The notes beneath the pieces are model-generated. The model searched no databases. It saw nothing but the letters and a program-made list of their open reading frames with translations, and had not been told where the DNA came from. 64,000 nt of DNA from Eupeodes corollae (Eukaryota > Arthropoda > Insecta > Diptera > Syrphidae), in the NCBI RefSeq assembly GCF_945859685.1, contig NC_079149.1, positions 27,129,118 through 27,193,117 of the forward strand. Direction: 5' to 3'. The translations under genes and the position numbers were made by a program. Below are positions 10,169-21,726 of this stretch, piece by piece (within the stretch, counting starts at the first letter, position 1; the number at the start of each line of letters is the position of its first letter).

Positions 10169-10256
10169 CAATGCTCCGAGCTAGATGGAGAAGTTTATTG
10201 GGTGAGGGCCTAGTTCACACAGGACTGTAGCTAAGTAAGTAAGCTATTCTTAATCA

Positions 10257-11020
10257 ACAGATCGTTATTTTTAATTGACGACTTCAGACTTAATGTTGGT
10301 CAATTTCTATGTTGAAATGAGGTCAGAGCATCTTGTCGTAAATGTAAGAGTTCGTTACAACGCATTCATTAAACTCCACGCATCTGTATTACAGCATCCA
10401 GTCAGCAGTGATTACTGTCGTAGTCAACCATCTAAAAGAAAATACTTTGTCTGTTATTCTCAGTCGGTTATCATACAAAAAGATCGAGAAAGGTATCGCT
10501 TTTTGGATGCAACGGCTCTTCGGTAGGCAGCAGGACAATGGCATATTCAACTTTTTAAATAATCAAACAATTTGAAAGATAGTCACCTCCGAAATTATTG
10601 TATTGATTTATCCAGACTTAATTTTTTGAGTTTAAAAAGCTCAGTCTAAGTCCCCTTAAAAAAAAATCTCAAGTTCTGAAGCAAGTAAGTTACCTTCGGA
10701 GAAACATAAGCCACAATAATATACATCCGCTTCCCTTTTGTGAGAGAGATTCATACAACTTAAACCTTCTAACGCATTGGGCTTTCACAATTCATTGCTG
10801 TATATAACCATAGCGACACCGGCCCCTTAAGTGGAATTGGGCCTGTCTTTTCTTACGATCTTGTAATTTTTATGAGTTAATTTATGTTTTTGGTTTCATT
10901 TAGTTTCGATTCAGCTATAAACACATCGGCACAGTAGTCTTTTAACAATTGGAATAGCTTTGCTCTTGTTTCAATCCTAATCAATAAAACTAGGACTGTT
11001 AGGCGTGTTCCGGCAGCGAA
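10257..11020 (-). pseudogene. LINE X endonuclease remnant
   Basis: On the minus strand near 10990-10800 I read RAKLFQLLKDYCADVFIAES (the E of the endonuclease 'AES/ETKL' motif), KLNETKN, then IVRKDRP-like and GAGVAMVIYSN-like text. Near 10560-10470 comes EYAIVLLPTEEPLHPKSD then TFLDLFV, the LD-L motif preceding the terminal endonuclease strands. Stops and frameshifts are frequent. The order and spacing suit an AP-type endonuclease upstream of the RT at 8480, with the RTE-B copy inserted between them. Confidence 0.6.
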
Positions 11021-14000
11021 CCCATTATGGTCTTAATTGCTCCAGGCCAAGCAACAAAGAGTAGAGATGGTCTACCCTCTTGCATTGCTCCTTTATCTGA
11101 CTTTACAGTCCTGTTAATTGGCCTTGAATCCTCAGGAACAAGGCTACAATGTCAGATTAGAAAAGCACTAAACAAAAAATAGTTATAGGATTCTTCGAGC
11201 TGATAGAACCCAATTAGCAAAGATACGACTTAAATAAACTCCTTAAGAACCTTATAATCTAAGTTTTTACCCAAACACAATTTTTTATAGTTTGTGCGAT
11301 GGTTAATTCGAAATAACGACACGGAATTAATATTCGTCCAATATTCTCAAACTTTCTTGAACGAACATCTTCATAAAATACATTTACTTAGATTTTTGAA
11401 GTATTACTTGACAAATGTCAAAAGCTGATAGATTCCAAAATGACAGCTGCACAATAAGTTTGTTTTTCAAAATGTAACCTCTTGCGGGAAAACCCTTTGC
11501 AAGTTAAAAAACATGAAACATTTAAATTTCTTTTATCTTTTAAGAAATATTGTTGTTTTTATTTGGTTAAAAAAAGTACTACGTTAAAAACACCAAAATC
11601 TTCCGTTTTTTTGAAATACTTATCTATTGGATACATATATCAATACTTTTGCAGTCCATAAACAGTGAAGAAGACAATAACATAAAATTTAACAGAGCAA
11701 CATAAAATGTCTTCCGGTACTCGATGACAGTAGTTATTATTCTTTGGCATAGTTTCAAATAAAAAACTATAACATTTTTCATATTCCAAAAGTATGTTCT
11801 TCCTTTCAAAACAATAAAAGAGTGATGCTATTCAAAGGATACACAAACAAATACAACAAAACATATTCCAGTATATCTGTCTTAATATTTGAAATATTTG
11901 CACCGCCTCTCGAATTACCAACTTTTCAAGCATATGTCTTCTCATATTTATTGTTGAAAGCAACTGCAATGGAGTCCTGAAAAGTCCTTCTTTACACTCT
12001 TATATTATATACAGTACACATATTGGATCGGATATCCTTATAGTTCCTTTTTTTGGCTTGCGTTTAGAGGAAACAATAATCGCGATAGAAGTAGCTACAT
12101 ACTGAAGCTAACCATCCATTGGCCATTATCCATTCCTATTGAAACGAAAAATGCATATTCCAATTTCCAACTACAAAGGGCCAACCTCTATAGTGATGGC
12201 ATTATTATATTCAAAAACTAGACGAAGAAATAAAAAAAAGAGAACCTACAACATAAGAAAGGATACGGTACATATAACACCGCACATATATCCTTTGCAG
12301 TCAAGCTTATCATTGCCTTTGCTCTCTGTGTGAAGCCTTCAGTTGAAATAGCATCATTTATTGGGATGTTGTGTGTTGAATGCTTTTTTTGGCATCTCAA
12401 GTCGAACAAAAAACCCCAATAATATTCCTTTTTTGAGCATAAAATGGCTAAGGTCTAGGGTTTGCTGAGTGCTGTCTAAGATATAGGTTCCCTTGTTATC
12501 TCCTTTTCAAAAAATACTAGCTTTATAATGTAGGTAGTCAGAAAATTGAGTGCATGTATCATCATATCGGGATCGGGTGTACGTACCCTGTGTAAGGGAT
12601 GACTTGATAGTACAATGGCTTCATGTTTCTTTTGCTTAGCTCAAATATCATACAAACCAACAAACATACATATGTGTTTGTAGTAGAAAACTGTAGACCT
12701 GTAGTTACTTTGAAAATTCTTATATGAGTTCTGAGAATAAGCGTCTGAAGCCTGGGATTCTCAGATAAAGAAAATTCGCTTGCCAAATAAATGGAACAAG
12801 TTGTGAAATGTTGTATTTAGAGGGAGGATAATGTATGATAATGTGTGATTGAGAATGAAGATAGGAAGTTGTCATATTTTTTGAGCTTGATAGTTTTGTG
12901 TATAGCGATGGCTTAAAAATTAGTTAACAAGGTACAAGACAATCCGCATCTGATTTGCACACCAATTTGTAAGCATTATAATATTTTCTTGAGTGTGTAT
13001 GATTTTATATGAAATTTGGGCCAATCTATGGCCTTCGGTTGAATAATTTTTGAGAAAGCTAAAATAATAAAAATAAAAAGAAAATTAAGAGAACATTTAA
13101 AAAATGTATCTGTTCGTTTTTGCTAAAGTTCGAATTTTCAAATTTTGACCTAAAATGTTGTATTTTTAGCCTAACAAACTTGAATTAATAAAATTAAATT
13201 TCAAAATTTTAAGCCAATCCAAACAATAATTTAAAATATTCCTTGCATCATAAGTATCAGAAATAGTATCAAAAAGTTCCCTGATGTAAACAGGCTTTTT
13301 TGGGTTCAGTAATTTTGGTAATCAATGACACCATATCTGATATTTATGATATAAGGATTATTTTGATGTTTGTTAAGAGCAGAAAGGTAATATAAAAAAG
13401 ATAAATAAGGATAATATTAAACAGAAAATACAAAACATTCCAAATCTTTCAATCTCCATATTGACGAACAATTTAAATTTTGATTTAAGATCGAACTCAG
13501 TTTTGAGGCTTTCCAAATTCTGAAATTATTGAACAAAATTTAAAAATATTCACTTTTCTTATAAGACCGGGCTTGGGTAGAAATACTGTGTGGGTCATTA
13601 TAAATTTATAAAATACTTTATGGGCAAAAAGTTCTAGTACAAAATCCATTTTATGAAGTAAAGAATTTTTGAAAAACAGCGGGAAATACTGTTTTTTTTT
13701 TCGTCATAATTTAAAATTTTTAATCCTTGAACTTAATATTCACTGGGAATGACATCTTTTTAGCTTAATTTTACTCAAAAAATTGCATCAATATTTCTTT
13801 CTAAACGCGGGTATCCTTTTTATTTCACTTTTGTCATTTTTTCAATAGGTCTAAAGCAAAAACGTATCCTTAATCGCATTTATCTCGAAATGTTACATTT
13901 TTAATTTAGAAGCTATTCCAACAAATAATTCATATGTAAAGTAATATAAGTTGAATGAATTAAATATCCCTTATTATTTTTCATTTTATTTATCTATACG

Positions 14001-14214
14001 CTATTTTATTGGATTTTGACTCAAAAAAAGGAATACTGGTTTTTGTAATATAAAATTTGAAGCACAGAAAACGAAAAATCAGAAAGACAGAATAGGATCA
14101 AAAAAAATACACCAATATATTTTTAAACGTTGAATTATTCTAAAAAATTATAAAATTACCAACAATATTTTTCATAATGATGAAATATTTTGATTTCAAA
14201 CTCTTTTTTTTTGT
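11021..14214. other. AT-rich anonymous region
   Basis: About 3.2 kb without a recognisable gene. The frames here are short, low-complexity and not conserved in any way I can see. Near 14128-14176 a stretch (gaattattctaaaaaa, then ttaccaacaatatttttcat) also occurs at 32343-32386, in the 5' part of an H repeat, so this side of the interval probably contains a decayed H-related copy running into the LINE at 14215. Confidence 0.45.
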
Positions 14215-14237
14215 TAAAGGGATATTTGGTAAGACCT

Positions 14238-14332
14238 TGTATGACCAACAAAGCTGTTGACAACATCGAGGTTGACGATGTTGTTAGCAAAATCGAGGTC
14301 CCCAGCGAGTTGCCGGACCCCAATAATTAAAA
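14238..14332 (+). pseudogene. LINE ORF1 C-terminal tail
   Basis: In the frame different from the endonuclease, this stretch encodes a short acidic tail (MTNKAVDNIEVDDVVSKIEV, then PSELPDPNN and a stop) that overlaps the start of the endonuclease frame. An ORF1 stop overlapping or abutting ORF2 is usual for two-ORF LINEs. The rest of ORF1 upstream is not recognisable, so the element is 5'-truncated here. Identification rests on position and frame only. Confidence 0.4.
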
Positions 14333-14998
14333 ACGCGCTGAAGGTCATCCAGATTAATCTGAAGCACTCTAAGTGTGCTTCATATAATCTGAGAGTTTTC
14401 CTTAGGGAGGAAAACTTCGACATTGGCGTTATCCAAAAACCGTGGATAAAGGGCCTCAAGGTGCGAGGCCTTCAAGACAACCAATACGACCTCTTTTATA
14501 AAACCGCAGATCAAGGCCAAGGTAATCCCAGAACTTGTATTTTAGCTAAGAAACATTTAAAAGGTTTTTTATGTCCAAATTTTAGCACTCCCGATCTGAC
14601 TGTTGTTAGATTTGAAGATAAAAATACACAGGGTTTGCTGTTGGCCTCTTTTTACTCTGTCCATAATGCACCATCACCTCCGGAGGAGGTGTACAAAATC
14701 ATAACCGAGGTTAACATCAAAATGGCAAACCTTTTGATCGGAGGTGACGCAAATGCTCGCCATACACTTTGGGGAAGTTATGTGATCAATGAACGAGGTG
14801 AGTCACTTTTTGATTTTATTATTGAAAATAATATGACCATTTGTAACATAGGCTATACTCCCACTTTCGTCTTTCCGAGCTCGGAAAATTATGATGGATG
14901 GGAGGATGTGCTTGATGTAACTTTAGTAAACAACCGTAATTAATTAGTGGAAAATTGGAGAGTTTCCCCTTTGAATTCGTTTTCGGATCGCAAGTGGA
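14257..14998 (+). pseudogene. LINE endonuclease domain (ORF2 start), catalytic changes
   Basis: 228-codon open frame to 14943 plus a readable continuation. Motifs: VIQINLKHSKCASYNLRVFL at the start; GVIQKPW, where the family has a catalytic Glu (QEPW) and this copy has Lys; TCILAKKHLKGFLCPNFS; LLIGGDANARHTLWGS with the catalytic D and N intact; DVLDVTLVN; and, after TAA at 14941, NSFSDRKW, where the catalytic His of S-D-H is Arg. Two catalytic substitutions plus the stop make it inactive. The reading frame otherwise stays long, so decay is moderate. Confidence 0.85.
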
Positions 14999-15359
14999 TT
15001 CTTTTTCAAATTAATTTCGAGTCGGAAAACCCTTCGCCTTATAGGAATCCCCAAAGAACTAACTGGAAGAAATTCCGTCAATTTGCTAAGCAACTTGCTT
15101 TAATATAGCCGTAAAACCCTTCCTTCTTGGTGAAATGAAGAACTGTCCAGTCTTAGGAAAATGACGAGGACAATTTTCAATATCTGCCACAAACATAAGT
15201 TTTACCAACCGTATAAAGACTCTCTTAATATTAACAAGCAAGCCCTGTCATCAGCCAAAAGACAAGGTTGGAGAAAATACTGTCAATCAATCGAAGACAG
15301 AAAGGACTCCGCAAGGCTCAGCAAAATTTTTTAGAAGGAACATTGTAATCCTTCATTTC

Positions 15360-16600
15360 TAAAAAGCCTGATGGAACCTGGACAGCTTCTCCAGCCGAAT
15401 CTCTTGACCTACTGATAAAGACGCACTTTCCGGGTTGCGCGAGTGATAACCCGGAACCGCTTGAAACCACAGAGCTAAACGTAGCTCATGTGGAGCAAGT
15501 CAATTCCGTTATAACCAGAGAAAATATTTTGCGGGCCATCAATACTTTTTCTCCATATAAATCCCTCCTTCTCAAACATGTGCCCATGTCGTGGAGACAG
15601 GTCAAAGCAGTTTTTATCCCGAAAGTGGGTAGGCGAGGTCACAAATCTGCGAAGGATTTCGGACCAATAAGCTTAACATCTTTTGTGCTTAAAACCTTGG
15701 AGCGCATTCTTGATTACCATATTCGAGATATCTTAGTAGGATGACCTCTGGAAAGCTCTCAGCATGCTTATCTTAAAAGTAAATCTTCAGAGACTGCCCT
15801 CCATATAAATCCCTCCTTCTCAAACATGTGCCCATGTCGTGGAGACAGGTCAAAGCAGTTTTTATCCCGAAAGTGGGTAGGCGAGGTCACAAATCTGCGA
15901 AGGATTTCGGACCAATAAGCTTAACATCTTTTGTGCTTAAAACCTTGGAGCGCATTCTTGATTACCATATTCGAGATATCTTAGTAGGATGACCTCTGGA
16001 AAGCTCTCAGCATGCTTATCTTAAAAGTAAATCTCCAGAGACTGCCCTCCATTAGGTAGTGCGCACTGTAGAACAAACAATCCATTATAAAGAATTTACT
16101 TTTGCCACCTTCCTAGATATAGAAGGTACTTTTAACAACGTCCTTACAGAATCCATAGAAGAATCACTCGTTAAGTTCGGTGTAGAAGACTTCATTTGAG
16201 AATGGATTTTTTCCATGCTCAGTGGTAGGAAGATTCGAGCCACTCTAGGCAATGCAATCGCAACAAAACACGTGAATAGGGGAACCCCCAGGGTGGTGTC
16301 CTTTCGCCTCTTCAGAGGTTTCTGGTCATGGATACAATTCGCGTTAAATTAGAGAGATGTGGAGTGAAGTCGGTAGCCTATGCGCATGATATGGTGCTAT
16401 TGGTGTCAGGAAAGTACACCTCAGTAATTAGTGAACTCACGGAGTCAGCTTTGAAGAAAGTTAGCAACTGGGCCACGAGTTGTGGACTAGGAGTTAACCA
16501 AAGTACCGCCCTTCTCGCTACCTCGACTCAACGCTCTAATCCTATCATTGTCTTCCAGTGCAAAATATTTGGGAGTTAAACTCGCCCCTTAACTAAACTG
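15360..16600 (+). pseudogene. LINE reverse transcriptase, rearranged
   Basis: The linker ends KPDGTWTASPAESLDLLIKT and the RT begins with ENILRAINTFSPYKS (15490 on). A deletion then removes the PG-x-DGI segment, joining to MSWRQVKAVFIPKVGRRGH and DFGPISLTSFVLKTLERILD. This part is duplicated (see 15551-16046). Beyond it: FATFLDIEGTFNNV (motif A, Asp present) near 16100-16140, a frameshifted GTP-x-G-V motif B near 16280-16300, and SVAYAHDMVLLVSG near 16370-16410, where the YADD box is YAHD. Several stops. Confidence 0.8.
15551..16046 (+). repeat. 248-bp tandem duplication inside the LINE RT
   Basis: 15551-15798 and 15799-16046 are direct head-to-tail copies. I see only one difference (aaatcttcag versus aaatctccag). 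The shared word ctccat occurs at the start, the junction and the end, as expected for slippage or microhomology-mediated duplication. The in-frame TGA (ggatgacctctgg) is present in both copies, so the element was already dead when duplicated. 248 is not a multiple of three. Confidence 0.95.
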
Positions 16601-16669
16601 GAAACTAAATATTGAAGTACGGGTTTAGAAGGCCTGTGTTGCCTTCTACGACTGCAGCAAAACTTTCAG

Positions 16670-17025
16670 CAAAAAGTGGGGACATCAGTTGAAGATGATT
16701 TTATGGACATACACAGCCATAGGACGTCCAATCTTAACATATGGTTCGATTGTGTGGTGGCCTATAATATTGTAAAGCTAAAGAACGTTCAGAGAACAGC
16801 TTGCGTGGGCACAACAGAGGCCATGCGTACTTGCCCAACGGACGCCTTAAACGTTATTTTGGATCTTCTACCAATCCACTTTTTTATTAAATACATAGTT
16901 TCCTGCAGCGCTATTAGGCTGTATGAATCAAACAGCTGGTTGTCAAAACCTTATGGTCACACCAACACAATGAATTTGCTTCCCTCAGATATTATCTCGG
17001 AAGACACTGACTACTGAACTCCTAC
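16670..17025 (+). pseudogene. LINE ORF2 region between RT and RNase H
   Basis: Open frame of about 113 codons with LKNVQRTACVGTTEAMRTCP, then TDALNVILDLLPIHFFIKYI. This matches the conserved connector of RNase H-bearing LINEs (L-x-x-x-Q-R-x-A-C-x-x-I/T-T-A-M-R-T-x-P-T-x-A-L-x-x-I-L-x-L-x-P-L). It ends at TGA (17015-17017) just before the RNase H frame. Confidence 0.75.
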
Positions 17026-17026
17026 T

Positions 17027-17941
17027 TTGAGCCTTAGTAAGGGTTTTAAGGTTATTTTCCCATCCAGAGAAGATTGGGAGGATGACATCGTGTCGATAGG
17101 TTTCGACACAACCATCTTTACTGACGGCTCAAAGATGGAGCGCGGAGTTGGTTCTGGGATCTTTTTTGGGTCGCTAAATGTAGCTCAATCCTTTAGGCTT
17201 CCTGATTTTACTAGCGTTTTTCAGGCTGAACTGCTGGCAATAAGGGAGGCATGTAAGATACTTAAACAAAGCCCAAACCAAAACCGAAATGCGGCTATCT
17301 TTACAGATAGTCAGGCAGCTGTCAAAGCCAGTAACTCAGCCAAATCCTTATCTAAATTGGTCCAGCAATGTCGCGATGAGCTAGCGAGCCTGAATATTAA
17401 CCTCGGTGTCACATTGATCTGGATTCCGGGCCATAGTGGTATCGTGGAAAATGAACGGACTGACGAGCTAGCCAGGCAAGGATCGGCCCTTCATAGCTCA
17501 CTTGCGGAAATGGTTAATATTCCTCTTGGTGCTATGAAGGGTAAAATCTTTTTTATCTACCAAACTGAATCAAACCGAAGGTGGAGAAATTTACCCAACT
17601 GCATTATATCTAGGAAGATATGGCCCACCTATAACAAAACCCATACAAACGATCTTCTATGCAGGCCAAGGCAAGACATAGCCAGGATTGTTGCGGTTTG
17701 TACCGGACATTGACCTATAGGAGTTCATGCAGAGAAGTTGGGTATTTCTTACAACACCTTTTGCCGTAGTTGTAGTGACCAAAGAGAATGTGAAACGATA
17801 ATTTCCTCTGCAAAAGTACCTGCTTTGGCAAACACTAGAATGAAATACTTTGGAAAAGCATTCTTTGACGAACTTGATGAGCTACCTGAGACAAAGATTA
17901 GAGACCTAATCTTTTTTCTCTATGCGACAAAATGGCTCTAA
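17027..17941 (+). pseudogene. LINE RNase H domain and C-terminus
   Basis: Degrades the RNA strand of RNA-DNA hybrids in active elements. The 228-codon frame to 17713 contains all catalytic residues of the domain: Asp33 (IFTDGSK), Glu68 (FQAELLAI), Asp94 (FTDSQAAV) and Asp146 (NERTDELAR), with His136 in WIPGHSG. After one stop (17711-17713, GH-stop-PIGVHAEKLG) the C-terminus continues at 17738-17941 with CRSCSDQRECET, the PALANTRMKYFG segment and LIFFLYATKWL, the usual end of this protein. The methionine at 17027 is internal. Only one or two mutations separate this part from an intact domain. Confidence 0.88.
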
Positions 17942-18078
17942 CATAATCGCTATGAAGCTTCTCTATCAATCTATCCCTTTCAATCAAAGGTCAAACGAGA
18001 TTTTGGTATCAAAACGGCGCACTACAGCGCTAATTGGATCTCAGGCTGGGTTGCCTTGTGATTGCCATTTCTACCTAC

Positions 18079-18600
18079 CTATAATTAAATGCTTCGAAAA
18101 CCCAATACTATACTGTACCGTTAAAGCATCAATGAGACCAAACATTTTGATATTCTCGGTATATGTGTCACTAATTCTTGTGAAACGAGCACGTATGCGA
18201 TGTCTTCAAAAATGCCGCATTATGTTTAGTTTTTCTAAATGCAAGAAATGTATGTCCCCTTATATATACGTCCAAAGCTTGAGTATAACTTTCAGTAGCG
18301 TTTCTCTTTTAAATAATACTCGCACTTCTGTTAATGCTCATCAATATAACCTCGAGCCCAAATTCGTTTTAACTGTCAAGTAAAGAGATACGTTCCTTAG
18401 ACGTACAACGCGAATGTGGATTGCCTTATCACGCTCTGTCTTTCACAGTCATTGCAATATTCAGGAATTCAAAACTAATGTGCATCGACACCTTCTTTCA
18501 AACCCTCTCTCTCTTTTCTAATGCTTACACTGTGACTCTGCATAATAAGTTTATTAATATCCCCTTGAGTGTTCGCTTATTATAAAATAAATTCGTGTAG
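18079..18600 (+). mobile_element. LINE family D, 3' fragment
   Basis: Starts abruptly at aaatgcttcgaaaaccca (the FNASKTQ codons of family D) and runs to the 3' end ccttgagtgttcgcttatta (18570s), followed by an A-rich stretch. The intervening text corresponds in order to the family D C-terminal region and 3' UTR seen at 42160-42908 and 60430-59650, but is heavily mutated. It abuts the LOA-like LINE. Confidence 0.7.
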
Positions 18601-20520
18601 TGCGGTTGAGAAAATAATATCTGTACTTGACAGTTCGTCTAGGTTTGGACTCAAAGCGAAGCATTCCTAGAATTCTTACATTTTTTTAAAGAAAATATTT
18701 ACGCACTCAAATGTTAAAATTCATTTACTAAATTTCATCTCCAAATTTATCAATTTTATGAAAGGAAGTGTCATAATATTTTGTTGGAGAATTATACGAG
18801 TTACATTTTGTAACTTTGAAAAAGATATATATAGTTTTGGGGTACATTTAAGAAAGCTTTTACAACAAGTTGTTCCATTAACCTTACTTGTTTGAACTAG
18901 AAGAAAAATTTGAAATTAAATTTTAAACTTAGTCAGCAAAATTTATTAGTATTATTATGGCATTGTAAACTTCAACAATTGGACAGATCCCTGACACATT
19001 TAAAGAAACCCACATATCAAAATTTGAAAACTGAACTTTTATCAACAATTTGAAGCCTTCCCAGTGGTATAGTTAAAGTGATATTTTTAAATAAACATAA
19101 ACTATGAATAGAAATTATTCATGATACGCATAAAACGCTTACCTCTTGAGTCCCCATAACCTTGAATTAATCGCAAAAGTATTTAAACGTTGCGTTGGCG
19201 TTCTTTGAATCACTTTAATTAACTCTTTCTATTTTCATGTTTTAGTATATTTTTAGCTATATTTCTGGAAATTAATTAGCGTCGTCGGTAGTACTTACTT
19301 TTCATTCTTCTTATGACTACCTGTACCTACACATACTTACCTTATTTTGATTACAATTTCGATTCCGTAAGGATATTTGGCTTGTTAATGAGTTTGTTTT
19401 TGGAGATGAGATAAAAAATTTAATGTTTAAATAGAATTTCTAGGACATTCTTAAGTCCAAAGTCCGGTATTGTTATAAAAGTACTTTATACCTACAAATG
19501 TGTGATTTAGATCTTAAACAAGGATTTATCACCAGAAGTCCCGATAGAATGCGTGCAAAAAGTCCTTTTAATTAACTTTATAGAGAACTTTTTGTAAAGC
19601 TATAGTACGAGTACCTATACACTTCTAAGAAATCATTCTCAATAAAATGTAAAAACATTATTATATTCTTGGAAATTTATATTAGTAAACTTTTTGGTGA
19701 ATGTGAGATTGTTGCGATGATGATTAGTTGAAAATTAATGAATGGATTTGAATCATGGCATTTTGGCCTGGCTGTGGCTGTAGCTGCGGGCGCATTAAAT
19801 GACTAATTAAACTTATTCCAATGCGGGATCCTTTACACGATGGAATTGTACATAGGTTCGAGGGTGTACCTCTAAAGGTTATACTTATACAGATTCTATT
19901 TATGATGAAAGATACCTACCTATATAAAGTCCAAGTCTGTTTTATTGCTGTAGGAATATAACTTCTCTACGTGATGTTTTTTGATAATGGAATATTTAAT
20001 TGCACGTGGAAGTTGTATAATTACACTGACGACAAACACAACCAACAAAAGTCATAATAAAGAATATACCTACACACATACCCAAAAAAGGACCTTTTGA
20101 TACACCTTTTATGTACAGGTCCTTCCATAACATACAAAAAGCATTTAGTTTTTCGTTGAATATTAACTGCTGTCAGATAAAGCCAAGAGCGATTTATTTT
20201 GGTATTTTAATTTTGTTTTAATTGGACATAAATGTTGCCTCTTATGTACAAAAACAAAATGAAACAATTTAGATATTCTAATCAAAATGAGGTTTTTAAT
20301 TGCGTGTTTAACTAACTTAGTATTATACATTTAAGTTAAGTCCATATTTAATTAAGACGCAAAATACTAGTTTCATATATGTTAAGGCCAACATTTTTCA
20401 GATAAGCTTCTTTTGTTCCATTTTATTCAACACGCCATTTCTAAAAAAATGTACACAAAACAAAATACTATCAAAAATATTCAACATTTGCACGAAGGAC
20501 AATACAAAACAAATCTAATT
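18601..20520. other. AT-rich unique region
   Basis: No gene or repeat recognised. It includes GTCCTTT/AAAGGAC heptamers at 19562 and 20087. The sequence word aaaaaggaccttttgatac is a partial palindrome near 20085-20103. The small open frame 20413-20622 is chance and partly antisense to the RTE-B 3' end. Confidence 0.45.
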
Positions 20521-20556
20521 TTAGAGAAAATACTTACTTACTTACTTAAGGTGGCG

Positions 20557-21726
20557 CTACAGTCCGGGGCGGACCTGGGCCTCAACCAACAAGCGTCTCC
20601 AGCCAGCTCGGTCCCTAGCTAGCTGTCTCCAGTTTCGCACGACAAGTTGGTTGAGGTCCTCTCCCACCTGGGTGCGCCACCTGAGTCGCAGTCTTCCTCT
20701 ACTGCGCCGCCGTAACTCGTTGATGTCCATCCGCTCTACATGACCTAGCCATCTAAGCCGTTGGACTTTAATTCTGCTAACTAGGTCAGTGTCGCTGTAC
20801 AGCCCGTACAGTTCGTCGTTATATCTTCTCCTCCATTCTCCATCTATGCGTACGGGACCAAAAATCACCCGAAGAATTTTTCTCTCGAAGCATCCTAAGA
20901 CGCTTTCATCTTTCTTTGACAGGGTCCAGGCTTCAGCGCCATAGATGAGAACCGGGATGATGAGTGTCTTATAGATGGTGATTTTACATGCTCGAGAGAG
21001 GACTTTACTTCTCAATTGCCTTCTAAGTCCAAAGAAGCAGCGATTTGCAAGAGTTATTCTTCGTTTGATTTCAGCGCTGGTGTCGTTGTCTGCATTAATA
21101 GCGGTGCCTAGGTAGACAAAGCCCTTAACTACCTCAAAGTTATAGCTGTCCATGGTGACGATTTGTCCAAAACGTCGTCGTTCAGTGTCCTTTTTTGATG
21201 ACAGCATGTACTTGGTCTTGCCCTCATTGACCACTAAACCCATCTTCTTCGCTTCCGTCGCAATGCTCAAAAACGCTCCACTGACATCACGCTTTGATCT
21301 TCCAATTATGTCAATATCATCTGCGTATCCGAGTAATTGGATGGATCTTTGGAAGATTGTGCCTCTAGTGTTGACGGTTGAGTTTTGCACAATTCTTTCC
21401 AGAACGATGTTGAAGAAGTCGCATGACAGTGCATCGCCTTGTCTAAAACCTTTTTTGACATCAAATGCATCGGTAAGATCTTTTCCGACCTTGATAGAGC
21501 AACGTGCATTCTCCATCGTTATTCTGCACAAACGGATAAGTTTGACAGGGATGCCAAAACTAGACATTGCTCGGTAGAGCTCTTTCCTATAGATGCTGTC
21601 ATACGCGGCTTTAAAATCGATAAAGAGATGGTGGGTATGGATTTGAAGCTCCTGGGTTTTTTCCAAGATCTGCCGTAGTGTGAATATTTGGTCGATAGTG
21701 GACGTTCCTGGTGTCTGAAGCCACAC
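20557..21726 (-). pseudogene. RTE-B reverse transcriptase, 389-codon open segment
   Basis: Copies LINE RNA at the nicked target in active elements. The open frame covers RT motif A (HLFIDFKAAYDSIY), motif B (KKGFRQGDALSCDFFNIV), the catalytic box (LLGYADDIDIIGRS), the thumb (GLVVNEGKTKYML) and the C-terminal region (LYGAEAWT-like IYGAEAWTLSKK, RVIFGPVRIDGEWRRR, RLRWLGHVERM) to the natural stop. All RT catalytic aspartates are intact. A small deletion after GHVERMD shortens the tail relative to copy 1. The N-terminal RT part is in another frame (21519-22466) because of a change near 21715. Confidence 0.92.

Larger units (their letters stand above)
8493..10244 (+). mobile_element. RTE-B LINE copy 2, 5'-truncated, nested in LINE X
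   Basis: Plus-strand insertion with direct repeats tattcttaatca at 8481-8492 and 10245-10256. It ends with ctaagtaagtaag (10231-10243), the (TAAG)n tail typical of this family. The body starts in the linker between endonuclease and RT (readable as RRLLRRKK-like then EEVEGF-like text near 8530-8600) and runs through RT to the 3' end. A deletion just after the GHVERM segment (near 10168) removes most of the C-terminal tail compared with copy 1. Confidence 0.9.
7369..11020 (-). mobile_element. Jockey/CR1-group LINE (X), decayed and multiply interrupted
   Basis: Minus-strand non-LTR element. Endonuclease pieces lie between about 11020 and 10260, the RT N-terminal part at 8480-7940, and the RT active-site region and thumb at 7620-7369. 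It is split by a plus-strand RTE-B insertion (8493-10244, with a 12-bp target-site duplication). A piece of RNase H from a different LINE lies between the two RT halves (about 7935-7625). All parts contain stops and frameshifts. Exact ends are not determined; neither a poly-A tail nor a start was recognised. Confidence 0.65.
14215..18075 (+). mobile_element. LOA/I-like LINE with RNase H, decayed, with internal tandem duplication
   Basis: Long plus-strand non-LTR element in the order: tail of ORF1, endonuclease, RT, RNase H and a zinc-knuckle-like C-terminus. Presence of RNase H downstream of the RT separates it from jockey-type LINEs. The endonuclease wording (INLKHSK, then an IQEPW-type motif) is closest to what I remember of LOA-group elements, but this is not verified. 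It contains a 248-bp exact-type tandem duplication in the RT, a deletion at the RT N-terminus and scattered stops. The 3' end is about 18075, directly followed by a LINE-D fragment. Confidence 0.8.

Noticed and set aside
21152..21577. Plus-strand 141-codon frame opposite the RTE-B RT (and similar antisense frames at 22526, 22859 and 61101)
   Set aside because: Shadow frames of the minus-strand LINE coding sequence; the translated motifs are on the other strand.
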